Assembly: GCA_018607905.1 (NCBI GenBank)
Contig: JABBAP010000023.1
Location: 1 to 50,360, forward strand
Origin: Paracoccaceae bacterium
GTDB taxonomy: Bacteria > Pseudomonadota > Alphaproteobacteria > Rhodobacterales > Rhodobacteraceae
Direction: 5' to 3'
DNA: 50,360 nucleotides
The notes under the pieces: model-generated
What the model saw: only the letters and a program-made list of their open reading frames with translations
Database searches by the model: none
What the model was told of the DNA's origin: nothing
Translations under genes and position numbers: made by a program
Shown here: piece after piece, positions 26,356 to 35,950 of the stretch
Position numbering within the stretch: the first letter of the stretch is position 1
Layout of the letters: every line of letters starts with the position of its first letter

Positions 26356-26410
26356 CGTTGTTAACGGTTTGTTGAATGGTTGCAGGTCTAACAGTTCGTG
26401 GTTAACAACG
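26356..26410. repeat. Inverted repeat CGTTGTTAAC / GTTAACAACG in the ssb promoter region
   Basis: Perfect 10-bp arms at 26356-26365 and 26401-26410, separated by 35 bp, in the 181-bp divergent region between the transglycosylase and ssb. It is too widely spaced for a simple operator. Two facing half-sites bound by a looping or dimeric regulator, or a long hairpin, are possible. No SOS box is present here. Confidence 0.4.
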
Positions 26411-26455
26411 ATGAAACAGTCAACGATCAGAGAATCGACTTTAGGGAGCGCGCAA

Positions 26456-26977
26456 ATGGCCGGTAGTTTGAATAAGGTAATGATCATCGGGAATTTAGGA
26501 CGTGACCCAGAGGTGCGGTCTTTCCCAAATGGTGGTAAAGTCTGCAATCTTACGGTTGCAACGTCAGAACGGTGGCGCGACAAAAGCTCCGGTGAGAACC
26601 GTGAGAAAACTGAATGGCACCGTGTTTCGATCTTTTCTGAAGGGTTGGTTCGGGTTTGCGAACAATACCTGAAAAAAGGCTCCAAAGTATTTATTGAGGG
26701 CCAATTGCAAACTCGCAAATGGCAAGACCAAAGCGGTGCTGATCGCTATTCTACCGAAGTTGTGCTGCAAGGGTTTAACGGGACGTTAACCATGCTTGAC
26801 GGGCGCGATGGCGGCGGTTCTGGCGGTGGCAACTCTGGCGGTTACGGCGGCGGTGATAGCGGCCCAGGTTACGGTGGTGGCGACAGCGGCGGCGGTTACG
26901 GCGGCGGCAACACTGGCGGTGGATCCCAAAGCGGTGGCGGTGGGAATTCTGATCTGGACGATGAGATCCCATTCTAA
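26456..26977 (+). CDS. ssb: Single-stranded DNA-binding protein
   Basis: 173 residues from the ATG at 26456 with GGGAG upstream. The frame starts earlier (26342) but the family begins [21 protein letters not shown]-fold over residues 1-115 ([46 protein letters not shown]). A Gly/Ser/Tyr/Asp-rich linker follows, encoded by repetitive GGCGGT-type codons (26810-26944). The C-terminal acidic tip DLDDEIPF recruits replication and repair enzymes. Lies among other DNA-maintenance genes (uvrA, gyrA). Confidence 0.97.
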   Translation: MAGSLNKVMIIGNLGRDPEVRSFPNGGKVCNLTVATSERWRDKSSGENREKTEWHRVSIFSEGLVRVCEQYLKKGSKVFIEGQLQTRKWQDQSGADRYSTEVVLQGFNGTLTMLDGRDGGGSGGGNSGGYGGGDSGPGYGGGDSGGGYGGGNTGGGSQSGGGGNSDLDDEIPF

Positions 26978-26993
26978 TCACAGTTCATAAATT

Positions 26994-27016
26994 GGCACGC
27001 TACGGCGTGCCTTTTT
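26994..27016 (+). terminator. Intrinsic terminator after ssb
   Basis: Perfect 7-bp stem GGCACGC / GCGTGCC with a TACG tetraloop and five T (27012-27016), 16 bases past the ssb stop codon. Confidence 0.85.
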
Positions 27017-27032
27017 GCTTTGGGCGTCTAGA

Positions 27033-28418
27033 ATGACCTGCTTTTTATTGAATGATCCCAAAGCCGTGTTCATCCATATCCCCAAAACGGCGGGCACGTC
27101 GGTGCGTGCAATGTGGGCCACGCCAGCTGTGCGCCGAAGTTACGGGCACATCCCACCTGATTGGCAAGACACGATAAAATTCGCGGTTGTGCGTGATCCT
27201 GAAGCGCGGTTTTTATCTGCGGTGAAGATGTTCAAATATGGCAGCACAGGCGTTGACGGAACGGGTGAGGCCCCGCGCATGCCAGATTTGGATGTGGATC
27301 AGGCGTTGGATGTGATCGACAATCCGCGCGTGCCTTTTGATCGCATTCAAAGCCATTTGCGTGGCAATCTAAAGCGTCACCTTATGCCCCAAACCCATCC
27401 ATTCAATTGTTTGCATTTGGCAGATCATGTTTTGCGCCAAGAGACGTTGAAACAGGATATAAGCAAATTGGGTTTGGCGGGGCTTAGCCCGCTGCTTCAG
27501 ATGCGCCTTGGGGTGGCTGAAACTGGCGATTTAACTCTGAATGAGGGGCAGCGGGCGCGTTTGCATCGCCTGTTTGCGGATGATTATGCGCAGCTAGGAT
27601 ATGGGTTTGACGGGCAGATTGCGCGGGATGTGGCGGTGAAACGCCCACCTGCGACCGGGGTTTGGCCTTTGTGGCCTGCATTCTTTTCAGATCGGGATAT
27701 CCGTTTGGAAAACGCCAGCGATGCGCTGCCTGCGGATGACGTGGATTTACGCCCTTTTGTTGAGGACGTGATTGCAGGTGTGCCCAAAAGCACGTGGCCC
27801 GCACGCAGCGACAATTTGATCGAGCATTTCCACAAGTTGCTGCCTGAATGTATTGGGCAAGCGCGCATCGCACATCTGGCGGCCTGTTGCATTGTGGTTA
27901 TTCGTCGAAGCAAGGGGCGTGAAGGATTAGCGTTGTTTCATCGCATTTTGGCGCAACATTCCGATGTGGTTTTTGCGGATATGAACAGCCGTTGGCTGAC
28001 CTCGGTGGCGGATACCTTGGCGGATCATGGACAAAACCCTGCGCAGCGCGCGCTGGGGCTGTGCGCGAGCCTGTTGTCTGGCGCGGTGAAACTGGCCGAA
28101 ACCGAGCGGTTGATTTACGCGGTGCCGCGCCCTTGGCCCCCCAAAGCGCGTTTAGGCGAGGACGGTGTTATGTTTGATGGGGTGATTTCGTTTTGGGGGC
28201 AAAACGGCGATATGATCGAGAACTTGTTGGAGCGGGTAACCAAATCGGTCGACCTTGATCCGATTGGCGGCCAATTGGTGTTGGAAATGACCAGCCGAAT
28301 TTTGCGTCACGACACAGTGTTTCGCCGCAGTGCAGAGCTGTCTGGCGTGCCAGATGTGCCCTATATTTCGCAAGATTTGCGCGCGCGGCTTAACCGAATT
28401 GCACGCAAACACCTGTAA
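27033..28418 (+). CDS. Sulfotransferase-like protein with a long C-terminal region of unknown function
   Basis: 461 residues from the ATG at 27033 (a TTG at 27015 is in the same frame). The N-terminal 200 residues carry the PAPS-binding signatures of the Sulfotransfer_2 group: the 5'-phosphosulfate loop VFIHIPKTAGTSVR near residue 15 and the 3'-phosphate segment FAVVRDPEARFLSAV near residue 55. The remaining 260 residues resemble nothing I recognise. They contain several Trp-Pro segments (VWPLWPAFF, RPWPPKAR) and helical stretches. Possible roles are sulfation of a surface glycan or small molecule, but no glycan genes are near. The ribosome binding site is weak. Confidence 0.7.
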   Translation: MTCFLLNDPKAVFIHIPKTAGTSVRAMWATPAVRRSYGHIPPDWQDTIKFAVVRDPEARFLSAVKMFKYGSTGVDGTGEAPRMPDLDVDQALDVIDNPRVPFDRIQSHLRGNLKRHLMPQTHPFNCLHLADHVLRQETLKQDISKLGLAGLSPLLQMRLGVAETGDLTLNEGQRARLHRLFADDYAQLGYGFDGQIARDVAVKRPPATGVWPLWPAFFSDRDIRLENASDALPADDVDLRPFVEDVIAGVPKSTWPARSDNLIEHFHKLLPECIGQARIAHLAACCIVVIRRSKGREGLALFHRILAQHSDVVFADMNSRWLTSVADTLADHGQNPAQRALGLCASLLSGAVKLAETERLIYAVPRPWPPKARLGEDGVMFDGVISFWGQNGDMIENLLERVTKSVDLDPIGGQLVLEMTSRILRHDTVFRRSAELSGVPDVPYISQDLRARLNRIARKHL

Positions 28419-28422
28419 GCCC

Positions 28423-28460
28423 GATTTAGGCGCAAAAAATCGCAAAAACCCGCCTAAATC
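28423..28460. repeat. Inverted repeat GATTTAGGCG / CGCCTAAATC between the sulfotransferase gene and gyrA
   Basis: Perfect 10-bp arms with an 18-base A-rich spacer, starting 5 bases after the sulfotransferase stop codon. It probably acts as a transcription terminator or mRNA-stabilising hairpin. There is no T run, so its terminator role is uncertain. Confidence 0.5.
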
Positions 28461-28473
28461 AGCTGGGTAAATG

Positions 28474-28502
28474 TTGTTCTATTGCGTGGGTTCGGGTATA
28501 GT
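28474..28502 (+). promoter_or_regulatory. Candidate gyrA promoter
   Basis: TTGTTC (28474-28479), a 17-bp spacer and TATAGT (28497-28502), 40 bases before the gyrA GTG. A second TATAGT occurs at 28514-28519. The spacing and -10 match are good for a housekeeping sigma-70 promoter. Confidence 0.45.
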
Positions 28503-28542
28503 GATCCACAATATATAGTGTCCCACAACAAGGCAGAGCAGC

Positions 28543-31326
28543 GTGAGCGACGAGACCGAAGACCAGCCAGAAGTTCCTGCAGAGCGCCCCGTCTTTGACG
28601 GCCCTTCGATCACCATCGAAGAGGAGATGAAATCATCCTACCTCGACTATGCGATGTCGGTGATTGTCAGCCGTGCGATCCCTGATCTGCGCGATGGTTT
28701 GAAGCCTGTTCACCGCCGTATTTTATACGCGATGAATGAGGGTGGCTACACGCACGACAAATCCTATCGTAAGGCCGCGAAATCGGTTGGCGACGTGATG
28801 GGCAGCTATCACCCGCACGGTGACAGCGCGATTTACGACTCGCTTGTGCGTATGGCGCAAGATTTCTCAATGTCTCTGATGCTGATCGATGGGCAAGGCA
28901 ACTTTGGTTCGATGGACGGCGATAACCCTGCTGCGATGCGTTATACCGAGGCGCGGTTGGCCAAATCTGCGCAGTCTTTGCTGGCGGATTTGGAAAAAGA
29001 CACGGTTGATTATCAAGACAACTACGACGGTAAGGAAAGAGAACCCACTGTTTTACCTGCGAGATATCCAAACATGCTGGTAAACGGCGCGGGCGGTATC
29101 GCGGTGGGTATGGCAACGAATATCCCGCCACACAATCTGGGCGAAGTGATTGATGCGACGCTGGCGATGATCGAAAACCCTGATATGTCATCCGAAGATT
29201 TGATGGAATACATCCCTGCCCCTGATTTCCCTACGGGCGGCGTTATTTTGGGGCGTGCGGGTGCACGCAAAGCCTATACCGAAGGCCGTGGATCGGTGAT
29301 TATGCGGGCCAAAGTGCGGATTGAAGAAATTCGCAAGGATCGTTTCGCGATTGTTTTGGATGAAATTCCCTACCAAGTGAACAAAGCGTCGATGATCGAA
29401 AAGATCGCGGAGTTGGCGCGCGACAAAAAGATCGAAGGTATTTCACACGTTCAAGACGAATCCGATCGTGTTGGTGTGCGGGTGGTTGTCGAACTGAAAC
29501 GCGATGCGACGCCTGAGGTGGTTTTGAACCAACTGTACCGCTTTACGCCGATGCAAACCTCGTTCGGCTGTAACATGCTGGCGTTGAATGGCGGGCGGCC
29601 CGAACAACTGACGCTGCGCGATTTCCTGTCTTACTTCCTGTCGTTCCGCGAAGAAGTTGTGGCACGGCGCACCGCGTTTGAATTGCGCAAAGCACGTGAA
29701 CGCAGCCATGTTTTATGTGGTTTGGCGGTTGCTGTGTCCAATGTGGACGAAATTGTTGCGACCATTCGGGGATCCGCGGACCCAGCAGAGGCCCGTGAAA
29801 AGCTGATGACACGTCGCTGGCCAGCGGTGGATATCGCCGAATACATCAAGCTGATTGATGATCCGAGCCATACGATGAATGACGATGGCACCTATAACCT
29901 GTCTGAGGTTCAGGCCCGTGCGATTTTGGAATTACGTTTGCAACGCCTTACGGCGATGGGCGTGAAGGAAGTTACGGACGAGCTGCAAAGCTTGGCGATG
30001 AAAATTCAGGATTATCTTGATATTTTACGCTCGCGCACGCGGATCATGGAGATCATCTCAAACGAGCTGGTTGAAGTGCGCGAAATGTTTGCGGTGCCGC
30101 GTCGTACCGAAATTATCGACCATATCGACAGTATGGAAGACGAAGACCTGATCGAGCGCGTTGATATGGTGGTCACGATCACCAACTCTGGGTACATCAA
30201 ACGCACCCCGCTGGAAGAGTTCCGCTCGCAGAAACGTGGTGGCAAGGGCCTGCAAGGCATGTCGACCAAAGACGAAGATTTCGTCACGACGCTGTTTGTT
30301 GCCAACACCCACACACCGCTGCTGTTTTTCACAACGGACGGCATGGTTTATAAGCTGAAAACATGGCGCCTGCCCCCTGGTGGACGGACCGCGCGCGGTA
30401 AGGCGATTGTTAATATTCTGCCGATCCCAGCTGGTGTTTCGATTGCCGCGATCATGCCTGTTGATCGCGATGAGGAAGATTGGGACGAGTTGCAGGTGAT
30501 ATTCGCGACAAGTGCGGGCACCGTGCGCCGTAACCGTCTGTCTGATTTTGCCAATGTGATGCGCAACGGTAAAATCGCGATGAAGTTTGAGGATGATCAC
30601 GCCAATACGCGCCTGATTAACGCGCGAATTTGTTCGGAGGATGACGATGTCATGCTTGTGACCACGGCTGGACGTGCGATCCGGTTCTCCTCGACTGCGG
30701 TGCGGGTGTTTAATTCACGTTCGTCCGTTGGGGTACGTGGTATTTTGCTTAAAGGTGAGGATGAGGTCGTTTCGATGTCTGTCATTCGCCATTTTGAGGC
30801 GACACCAGATGAACGCGCGGCTTACCTCAAAATGCGCCGTCTTATGGCGGGTGTGACTGAAGAGGCCGAGGGCGGTGACGAGGAAGAAGGCGACGAGAAC
30901 GCGGCGATTACGCAAGAACGCTATGCCGAGATGTCTGCCGCCGAGAACCTGTTGCTGACGATTACCGTGCAAGGGGCTGGGAAATTGTCATCCAGTCACG
31001 ATTATCCGCTGCGTGGACGTGGTGGCCAGGGTGTGATGGCGATGGACAGTAAAATGCGCGGCGGGCCGATCATTTCGTCCTTCCCTGTAGAAATTGCGGA
31101 TCAGATCATGTTGGCGACATCGACGGGACAATCCATTCGTGTGCCAATTGAGGGCATTTCGTTCAGATCACGTAGCGCGGGCGGGGTTCGTGTGTTCAAT
31201 ACCGCCACGGACGAAAAGGTGGTTTCTGTCGCTTATATTGCGGATCAAGGCGATGAAGATGGCAGTTCTGATGGTTCAGACGATGGAACGGACACGGGTC
31301 CAGCAGAAGTAGATACCGACGTTTAA
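28543..31326 (+). CDS. gyrA: DNA gyrase subunit A
   Basis: 927 residues with a GTG start. Breakage-reunion subunit of the enzyme that introduces negative supercoils. The active-site tyrosine is in [11 protein letters not shown]. The quinolone-determining segment reads [19 protein letters not shown] and keeps Ser and Asp at the positions equal to E. coli S83 and D87, so no known resistance change is seen. The gyrase-specific GyrA box is QKRGGKG, close to QRRGGKG. The C-terminal beta-pinwheel contains an acidic insert ([16 protein letters not shown]) and the protein ends in a long Asp/Ser/Gly-rich tail. Confidence 0.97.
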   Translation: MSDETEDQPEVPAERPVFDGPSITIEEEMKSSYLDYAMSVIVSRAIPDLRDGLKPVHRRILYAMNEGGYTHDKSYRKAAKSVGDVMGSYHPHGDSAIYDSLVRMAQDFSMSLMLIDGQGNFGSMDGDNPAAMRYTEARLAKSAQSLLADLEKDTVDYQDNYDGKEREPTVLPARYPNMLVNGAGGIAVGMATNIPPHNLGEVIDATLAMIENPDMSSEDLMEYIPAPDFPTGGVILGRAGARKAYTEGRGSVIMRAKVRIEEIRKDRFAIVLDEIPYQVNKASMIEKIAELARDKKIEGISHVQDESDRVGVRVVVELKRDATPEVVLNQLYRFTPMQTSFGCNMLALNGGRPEQLTLRDFLSYFLSFREEVVARRTAFELRKARERSHVLCGLAVAVSNVDEIVATIRGSADPAEAREKLMTRRWPAVDIAEYIKLIDDPSHTMNDDGTYNLSEVQARAILELRLQRLTAMGVKEVTDELQSLAMKIQDYLDILRSRTRIMEIISNELVEVREMFAVPRRTEIIDHIDSMEDEDLIERVDMVVTITNSGYIKRTPLEEFRSQKRGGKGLQGMSTKDEDFVTTLFVANTHTPLLFFTTDGMVYKLKTWRLPPGGRTARGKAIVNILPIPAGVSIAAIMPVDRDEEDWDELQVIFATSAGTVRRNRLSDFANVMRNGKIAMKFEDDHANTRLINARICSEDDDVMLVTTAGRAIRFSSTAVRVFNSRSSVGVRGILLKGEDEVVSMSVIRHFEATPDERAAYLKMRRLMAGVTEEAEGGDEEEGDENAAITQERYAEMSAAENLLLTITVQGAGKLSSSHDYPLRGRGGQGVMAMDSKMRGGPIISSFPVEIADQIMLATSTGQSIRVPIEGISFRSRSAGGVRVFNTATDEKVVSVAYIADQGDEDGSSDGSDDGTDTGPAEVDTDV

Positions 31327-31362
31327 GCCAGCTACCGTGCGTTGATAAACCGCAAATAATGC

Positions 31363-31396
31363 CAACAAGATGGGAAATAATCAGCCCATCTTGTTG
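31363..31396. terminator. Hairpin after gyrA
   Basis: Perfect 12-bp stem CAACAAGATGGG (31363-31374) / CCCATCTTGTTG (31385-31396) with a 10-base loop, 36 bases after the gyrA stop. No T run follows on either strand, so it may protect the 3' end or terminate with help from Rho. Confidence 0.6.
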
Positions 31397-31504
31397 ACCA
31401 ATTTACTTAGGCTGCTTAGCACTTTGAGGGGTGATCAACCGCAGAGACAGTTGTTTTGTGGTATAAAATGATCAGCAATAACCTTGAAAATGAGTATCTG
31501 CGTC

Positions 31505-32338
31505 ATGGATAATTGGGATGATCTTCGGTTTGTTGTCGCATTAGCGCGATATGGCTCTATGGCCAACGCAGCGCGTCACCTGCGCACAAATACGGCGACT
31601 GTTTCACGGCGTATCAAGCGCCTAAATGAAGGTGCCAATACCCCGCTATTCCTCAAGGGCGCGACAGAATGGGAATTGACCGAAGAAGGCCGCAGGCTTT
31701 ATGAAATGGCGGCTGGCTTTAGCGACGAGTTAGAGGCATTTAAAGCGGCGGCCCATGAAGGTGCCCATTCCACGCAAACAATCCGTGTTACGGGATTGGA
31801 ATTCCTCAACACTTCAATTTTGGCCCCAGCGCTTAAATCCTTTCGAACTGAAAACCCGAACATCACACTAGAATTGGGTGCCACTGACAGAAATGTAAGC
31901 CTGGCCTACGGTGAGGCTGACATTGCGCTGCGATTGACCCACCCCAATGAAGGACGGTTGATGGCGCGCCGGATCGCCGACATCAAGATGGGTGTTTATG
32001 GTCGCAAAGATACGGCCACTACAGAATGGATCGGCCTGCCCTACGATCTGGATTGGACGCCCGAAATGAAAAACGGCGTTTCGTTTTTTGGCAGAGAACC
32101 CTCGTTTCGGGTGTCGTCCTTTGCCGCGATCCTTGAAGCGATGACAGAAACGGGCTTATCGGGAATCGCACCTGACTTTATGATCAGCTCGTTTAATCAA
32201 TTTGAGCTGTTACAACCAAAATACAGCCGTCGTGTGCGCGAAGTTTGGATGTTGGTGCACGAAACACGCAAAAACGATGTTGGTATTCAGAACACGTGCA
32301 ATTGGATCGAAGAGTCTTTTTCGAGTTTATTGGACTAA
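31505..32338 (+). CDS. LysR-family transcriptional regulator
   Basis: 277 residues if started at the ATG at 31505 (MDNWDDLRFVVALARYGS, the usual LysR opening). In-frame starts at 31484 (TTG) and 31490 are also possible and none has a good ribosome binding site. Winged helix with SMANAARHLRTNTATVSRRIKRL, then a shortened substrate-binding domain that begins with IRVTGLEFLNTSILAPAL. Members of this short type often regulate a neighbouring oxidoreductase or transport gene, but none is adjacent. It is a solitary gene between gyrA and trmFO. Confidence 0.82.
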   Translation: MDNWDDLRFVVALARYGSMANAARHLRTNTATVSRRIKRLNEGANTPLFLKGATEWELTEEGRRLYEMAAGFSDELEAFKAAAHEGAHSTQTIRVTGLEFLNTSILAPALKSFRTENPNITLELGATDRNVSLAYGEADIALRLTHPNEGRLMARRIADIKMGVYGRKDTATTEWIGLPYDLDWTPEMKNGVSFFGREPSFRVSSFAAILEAMTETGLSGIAPDFMISSFNQFELLQPKYSRRVREVWMLVHETRKNDVGIQNTCNWIEESFSSLLD

Positions 32339-32686
32339 AAACAGGCCGTTTTGAGCCGTTTATGTCGTGTTGAAATGAAATTCGCTGATTTTGCTACGAA
32401 TTAAAGTAAATCAACCGTTTAACATGTGGTTTATCTACATTTATGCAAAGTCACCTTTGCAATTTAGTTGCTTTACCATTTGGTCAGACTCTTGTTCATT
32501 AACGCTGGTAAGAAGGCCTGCTACCCATCTATTGGCCTTCTACAGCCCCTAGGGCTTGTACCAGTTCCCACTGCGAACCCCTACCGCAGTGGGAACACCT
32601 ATCCCCAAAATTTGCACCTTTCAAATTTCGCCGCCCTGCCCTAAATCCCTGCTAAAGCGTTTTTCGGCAAACCAGAGGCATCCAGC
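32339..32686. other. 348-bp gene-free stretch with three successive inverted repeats
   Basis: Between the LysR gene and trmFO I see no supportable ORF. Three inverted repeats lie within 86 bases: AGAAGGCC / GGCCTTCT (32511-32518 and 32534-32541), AGCCC-CTA-GGGCT (32544-32556), and GTTCCCACTGCG / CGCAGTGGGAAC (32564-32575 and 32585-32596, a perfect 12-bp stem with the 9-base loop AACCCCTAC). The loops are pyrimidine-rich (CTACCCAT, AACCCCTAC). The first half (32339-32500) is AT-rich without notable structure. The cluster could be a small RNA, a trmFO leader, or a regulator target. None is established. Confidence 0.45.
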
Positions 32687-34036
32687 ATGACAAAACCTAT
32701 TCACATAATTGGCGGTGGCATGGCAGGTTCTGAAGCCGCGTGGCAGATCGTATCCGCCGGGCACCCTGTTGTGATACATGAAATGCGCCCAACAGTTGGC
32801 ACATTTGCACACCAAACAGATAGTTTGGCCGAGCTGGTGTGTTCAAATTCGTTCCGATCTGACGACGATGAAGCAAATGCGGTTGGGTTGTTGCATTGGG
32901 AAATGCGCGCCGCTGGCAGTTTGATCATGGAAATGGCCGATCTGCACAAATTGCCAGCCGGCAGCGCGTTGGCCGTTGATCGCGACCCGTTTGCGGCGGC
33001 CGTGACCGAACGGTTGTTAAACCACCCGTTGGTGACATTGGAACGCGGCGAGGTTTCTGAGTTACCGCCCGAGGAATGGGGCCAGACCATCGTTGCGACG
33101 GGCCCGTTGACATCATCCGCGTTGGCGCAATCCATATTGGGGGCTACGGGCGAAGGCGCGTTGGCATTTTTTGATGCAATCGCTCCAATCGTTTATGCCG
33201 ACAGCATTGATATGTCTAAGGCGTGGTTTCAATCGCGTTATGACAAGGGCGAAACCGAGGAAGAGCGCACAGCATATTTGAACTGTCCGATGGATAAAGA
33301 CACCTATGAGGCCTTTATTGATGCGCTGTTGGAGTCTGGTAAAACGGAGTTCAAAGAGTGGGAAAAAGACACGCCCTATTTCGATGGATGTTTGCCAATT
33401 GAAGTGATGGCGGAACGCGGGCGCGAGACCTTGCGGTTTGGCCCGATGAAGCCTGTAGGGCTGACCAATCCACACCAACCCGATGTGAAACCCCATGCCG
33501 TGGTGCAATTGCGCCGCGATAACGCATTGGGAACATTGTATAATATCGTTGGCTTCCAGACCAAGATGAAATACGGCGAGCAATCAACTGCGTTTAATCT
33601 GATCCCCGGTTTGGAGGATGCAAAGTTTGCGCGTTTGGGCGGAATACACCGCAATACGTTTATCAATTCGCCTTTGTTGCTGGATGATCAAATGCGATTG
33701 AAATCGCGCCCTGATATTCGGTTTGCTGGGCAAATTTCCGGTGTTGAAGGCTATGTAGAAAGCGCAGCGATGGGTTTGCTGGCAGGGCGTATGGCGATTG
33801 CACAGGCCAACGGGCGCGACGTTCCTGCGGTTCCTCAGACCACGGCAATGGGTGCGCTGGTGACGCATATTACCGGCGGTGCGGATGCAAAAACATTTCA
33901 GCCGATGAACGTAAACTTTGGTCTTTTCCCGCTGGTTGAAGGGGTCAAAGGCGGGCGGCGCAATCGAAAAGATCGCTACAAAGCCTATACGGATCGGGCA
34001 AAAGTTGATTGGTCCGATTGGTTGCAAGGCATGTGA
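32687..34036 (+). CDS. trmFO: Methylenetetrahydrofolate-tRNA-(uracil-5-)-methyltransferase TrmFO
   Basis: 449 residues, typical length. FAD- and folate-dependent enzyme forming 5-methyluridine at position 54 of tRNA. The N-terminal dinucleotide loop is [17 protein letters not shown]. The family-specific segments [54 protein letters not shown] and [18 protein letters not shown] are all present. AGAGG lies upstream of the ATG. Confidence 0.97.
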   Translation: MTKPIHIIGGGMAGSEAAWQIVSAGHPVVIHEMRPTVGTFAHQTDSLAELVCSNSFRSDDDEANAVGLLHWEMRAAGSLIMEMADLHKLPAGSALAVDRDPFAAAVTERLLNHPLVTLERGEVSELPPEEWGQTIVATGPLTSSALAQSILGATGEGALAFFDAIAPIVYADSIDMSKAWFQSRYDKGETEEERTAYLNCPMDKDTYEAFIDALLESGKTEFKEWEKDTPYFDGCLPIEVMAERGRETLRFGPMKPVGLTNPHQPDVKPHAVVQLRRDNALGTLYNIVGFQTKMKYGEQSTAFNLIPGLEDAKFARLGGIHRNTFINSPLLLDDQMRLKSRPDIRFAGQISGVEGYVESAAMGLLAGRMAIAQANGRDVPAVPQTTAMGALVTHITGGADAKTFQPMNVNFGLFPLVEGVKGGRRNRKDRYKAYTDRAKVDWSDWLQGM

Positions 34037-34069
34037 TCGCTGGCTAAGGTTTGCGCAAAGGAAACCGCC

Positions 34070-34687
34070 ATGTCAGATCACAAAAACCATTTAGATCACG
34101 CCTATAAGCTGGAAACTGTGGATGCCACACGGGATTTTTACGCTGACTGGGCGGCGACTTATGATGCTGAAATTGTGGAAAACGGGTATGCGACCCCTGC
34201 CCGTTGTGCGCAAGCGGTCGCCAAGTTTGCAAGCGCAGATGCCTTGATACTGGATACGGGATGTGGGACTGGCCTGTCTGGTTTGGCATTAAAAGCTGCG
34301 GGATTTTCTAAAATCGATGGCTGTGACATTACCCAAGAAATGCTAGCTGGCGCGCAGGATCGCGGGTTATATCGAAATTTGTGGCTGTCTGATCCGAATG
34401 CTCCGCTCGATATTTCGCGCGGCCCTTACAATGTAATTGCTGCAATTGGCGTGATCGGAAATGGGGCGGCCCCAATTTCTTTCTTTCATGAAATCGTCCG
34501 CAAAATGGCTTCTGATTCCTATTTTGTGTTTTCATTCAACGACAACACTCTGGCCGACCGACAATATGAAGCAACATTAAGCAACGTCGTAGACAGTGGC
34601 GGATACAACTTGTTGTTCCGAGAATATGGCCCACATTTCCCGAAGCGGAACATGAATTCAAATGTTTACGTGTTGCACCGCCTGTGA
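34070..34687 (+). CDS. SAM-dependent methyltransferase, class I
   Basis: 205 residues with AAAGGAAA before the ATG. The class I methyltransferase motif I is LILDTGCGTGLSGLAL near residue 64, followed by an acidic loop (GCDITQEML, ribose-binding Asp) and the motif DISRGPYNVIAAIGVIG. The N-terminus DFYADWAATYDAE is common in this group of small-molecule or protein methyltransferases. The substrate is unknown. The stop codon overlaps the GTG start of the next gene by four bases, so the pair is coupled. Confidence 0.85.
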   Translation: MSDHKNHLDHAYKLETVDATRDFYADWAATYDAEIVENGYATPARCAQAVAKFASADALILDTGCGTGLSGLALKAAGFSKIDGCDITQEMLAGAQDRGLYRNLWLSDPNAPLDISRGPYNVIAAIGVIGNGAAPISFFHEIVRKMASDSYFVFSFNDNTLADRQYEATLSNVVDSGGYNLLFREYGPHFPKRNMNSNVYVLHRL

Positions 34688-35529
34688 TCATTGAACGATT
34701 TGCACCGTCCCCAACAGGGTTACTGCATCTTGGCCATGCGTTTTCGGCGCTGAGTGCGTTTGAAGCTGCGAAATCTGGTGATGGTCGGTTCTTGTTGCGG
34801 GTTGAGGATATTGATCAGCCGAGGTGCAAAGCTGCGTTTGTCGACGCAATTTTTGAAGATTTGAGCTGGTTGGGGATTGATTGGGAGACACCCGTTTTGT
34901 TTCAATCCATACGATTGCACGCCTATCAAGATGCGGTTTCGACGTTAACCGAAATGGGGCTGACGTATCGGTGCCGCTGTTCGCGCAAAGACATTTCGGC
35001 GGCCTTATCCGCGCCCCAAGAGGGCGATTTGCCAACGATCGGACCAGATGGGGTGATTTATCCTGGCACCTGTCGCGAACGGGTGGATGGATCGGATGCA
35101 GATTCCGTTCGTTTGGACATGCGCAAAGCTGTTGCGTTGATTGATTGGAATGATCCGCCTGAGTTTGTAGAGATTGGTGAAGATACAAAAAAACTGGATG
35201 CAAATTTCCTGACCCAGCACTGTGGAGATATCGTTTTAGCGCGTAAAGATATCGGAACGTCTTATCATGTGGCTGTTGTTGTGGATGATGCATTTCAGGA
35301 CGTCAACCACGTCACGCGCGGTGTAGATATGGCGCCTGCCACGGCGATCCATGTTCTTTTGCAACGATTATTGGGGTTTAGTACGCCGATTTACCGACAC
35401 CACCGATTGATCCGAGACGCGGATGGAAAGCGATTGGCCAAGCGGCATGATGCATTGGCACTGCGTGAACTGCGTCATCAGGGTTGGGCGCCAAACGATG
35501 TTCGCGCAGCCGTTATGCAATCGGTTTAG
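34684..35529 (+). CDS. gluQ: Glutamyl-queuosine tRNA(Asp) synthetase
   Basis: 281 residues with a GTG start overlapping the upstream TGA (GTGA). A truncated glutamyl-tRNA synthetase that attaches glutamate to queuosine 34 of tRNA-Asp and lacks the anticodon-binding domain. The opening MIIERFAPSPTGLLHLGHAFSAL holds the HIGH motif (HLGH). The Cys-rich zinc-type segment (RCRCSRKD) and the KRLAKRHDA version of the KMSKS loop fit GluQ-RS. Its 3' end overlaps the 3' end of hisI by 17 bases in convergent orientation. Confidence 0.93.
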   Translation: MIIERFAPSPTGLLHLGHAFSALSAFEAAKSGDGRFLLRVEDIDQPRCKAAFVDAIFEDLSWLGIDWETPVLFQSIRLHAYQDAVSTLTEMGLTYRCRCSRKDISAALSAPQEGDLPTIGPDGVIYPGTCRERVDGSDADSVRLDMRKAVALIDWNDPPEFVEIGEDTKKLDANFLTQHCGDIVLARKDIGTSYHVAVVVDDAFQDVNHVTRGVDMAPATAIHVLLQRLLGFSTPIYRHHRLIRDADGKRLAKRHDALALRELRHQGWAPNDVRAAVMQSV

Positions 35530-35872
35530 TCAATTCGACCTCACCATCTAGCACACTGGTATAAAAACAATTTCTGCGATTCGTGTGACACGCCGCCCCT
35601 GTTTGCTCGACCAAAACTAGGATGCAATCGCGATCACAATCAACGCGCATATCAACCAACTTTTGTGTGTGACCCGATGTTTTTCCCTTAACCCAAAATT
35701 CTGATCTTGATCGCGACCAATAGGTCACCTGCCCTGTTTCCAAGGTTTGGGCAACGGCCTGTTCATTCATCCACGCAAGCATCAGAACCTCGCCTGTGTC
35801 GTGTTGTTGGGCAATTACGGGCAGCAATCCTGCTTCGTTGAACGTGAGCGTTGAGGGATCAAATTTTGTCAT
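35513..35872 (-). CDS. hisI: Phosphoribosyl-AMP cyclohydrolase
   Basis: 119 residues, the stand-alone form of HisI. Opens the purine ring of phosphoribosyl-AMP in the third step of histidine synthesis. Metal-binding core: WSRSRSEFWVKGKTSGHTQ, DCDRDCILVLVEQTGAACH, and RRNCFY. All expected Cys, Asp and His ligands are present. Alone here, without other his genes. Divergent from the IscU-like gene and overlapping gluQ at its 3' end. Confidence 0.95.
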   Translation of the reverse strand: MTKFDPSTLTFNEAGLLPVIAQQHDTGEVLMLAWMNEQAVAQTLETGQVTYWSRSRSEFWVKGKTSGHTQKLVDMRVDCDRDCILVLVEQTGAACHTNRRNCFYTSVLDGEVELTKPIA

Positions 35873-35950
35873 GATGGGCGAGTTCCTCTTTCCAAGGGGC
35901 GGGTTGCGGCCTAATTACTTGGGTAAGCTAGAAAACGAAAGGGCTGCGTG

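Noticed and set aside
26275-26718. N-terminal extension of the lytic transglycosylase frame
   Set aside because: The extension crosses the ssb start and promoter, and a signal peptide begins precisely at the ATG at 26274.
26810-26944. Repetitive GGCGGT-rich DNA that looks like a minisatellite
   Set aside because: It is the in-frame coding sequence of the glycine-rich linker of SSB; such linkers are normal.
28476-28493. GTTC direct repeat in the gyrA promoter
   Set aside because: The half-sites are ten bases apart, and gyrA is not an expected LexA target.
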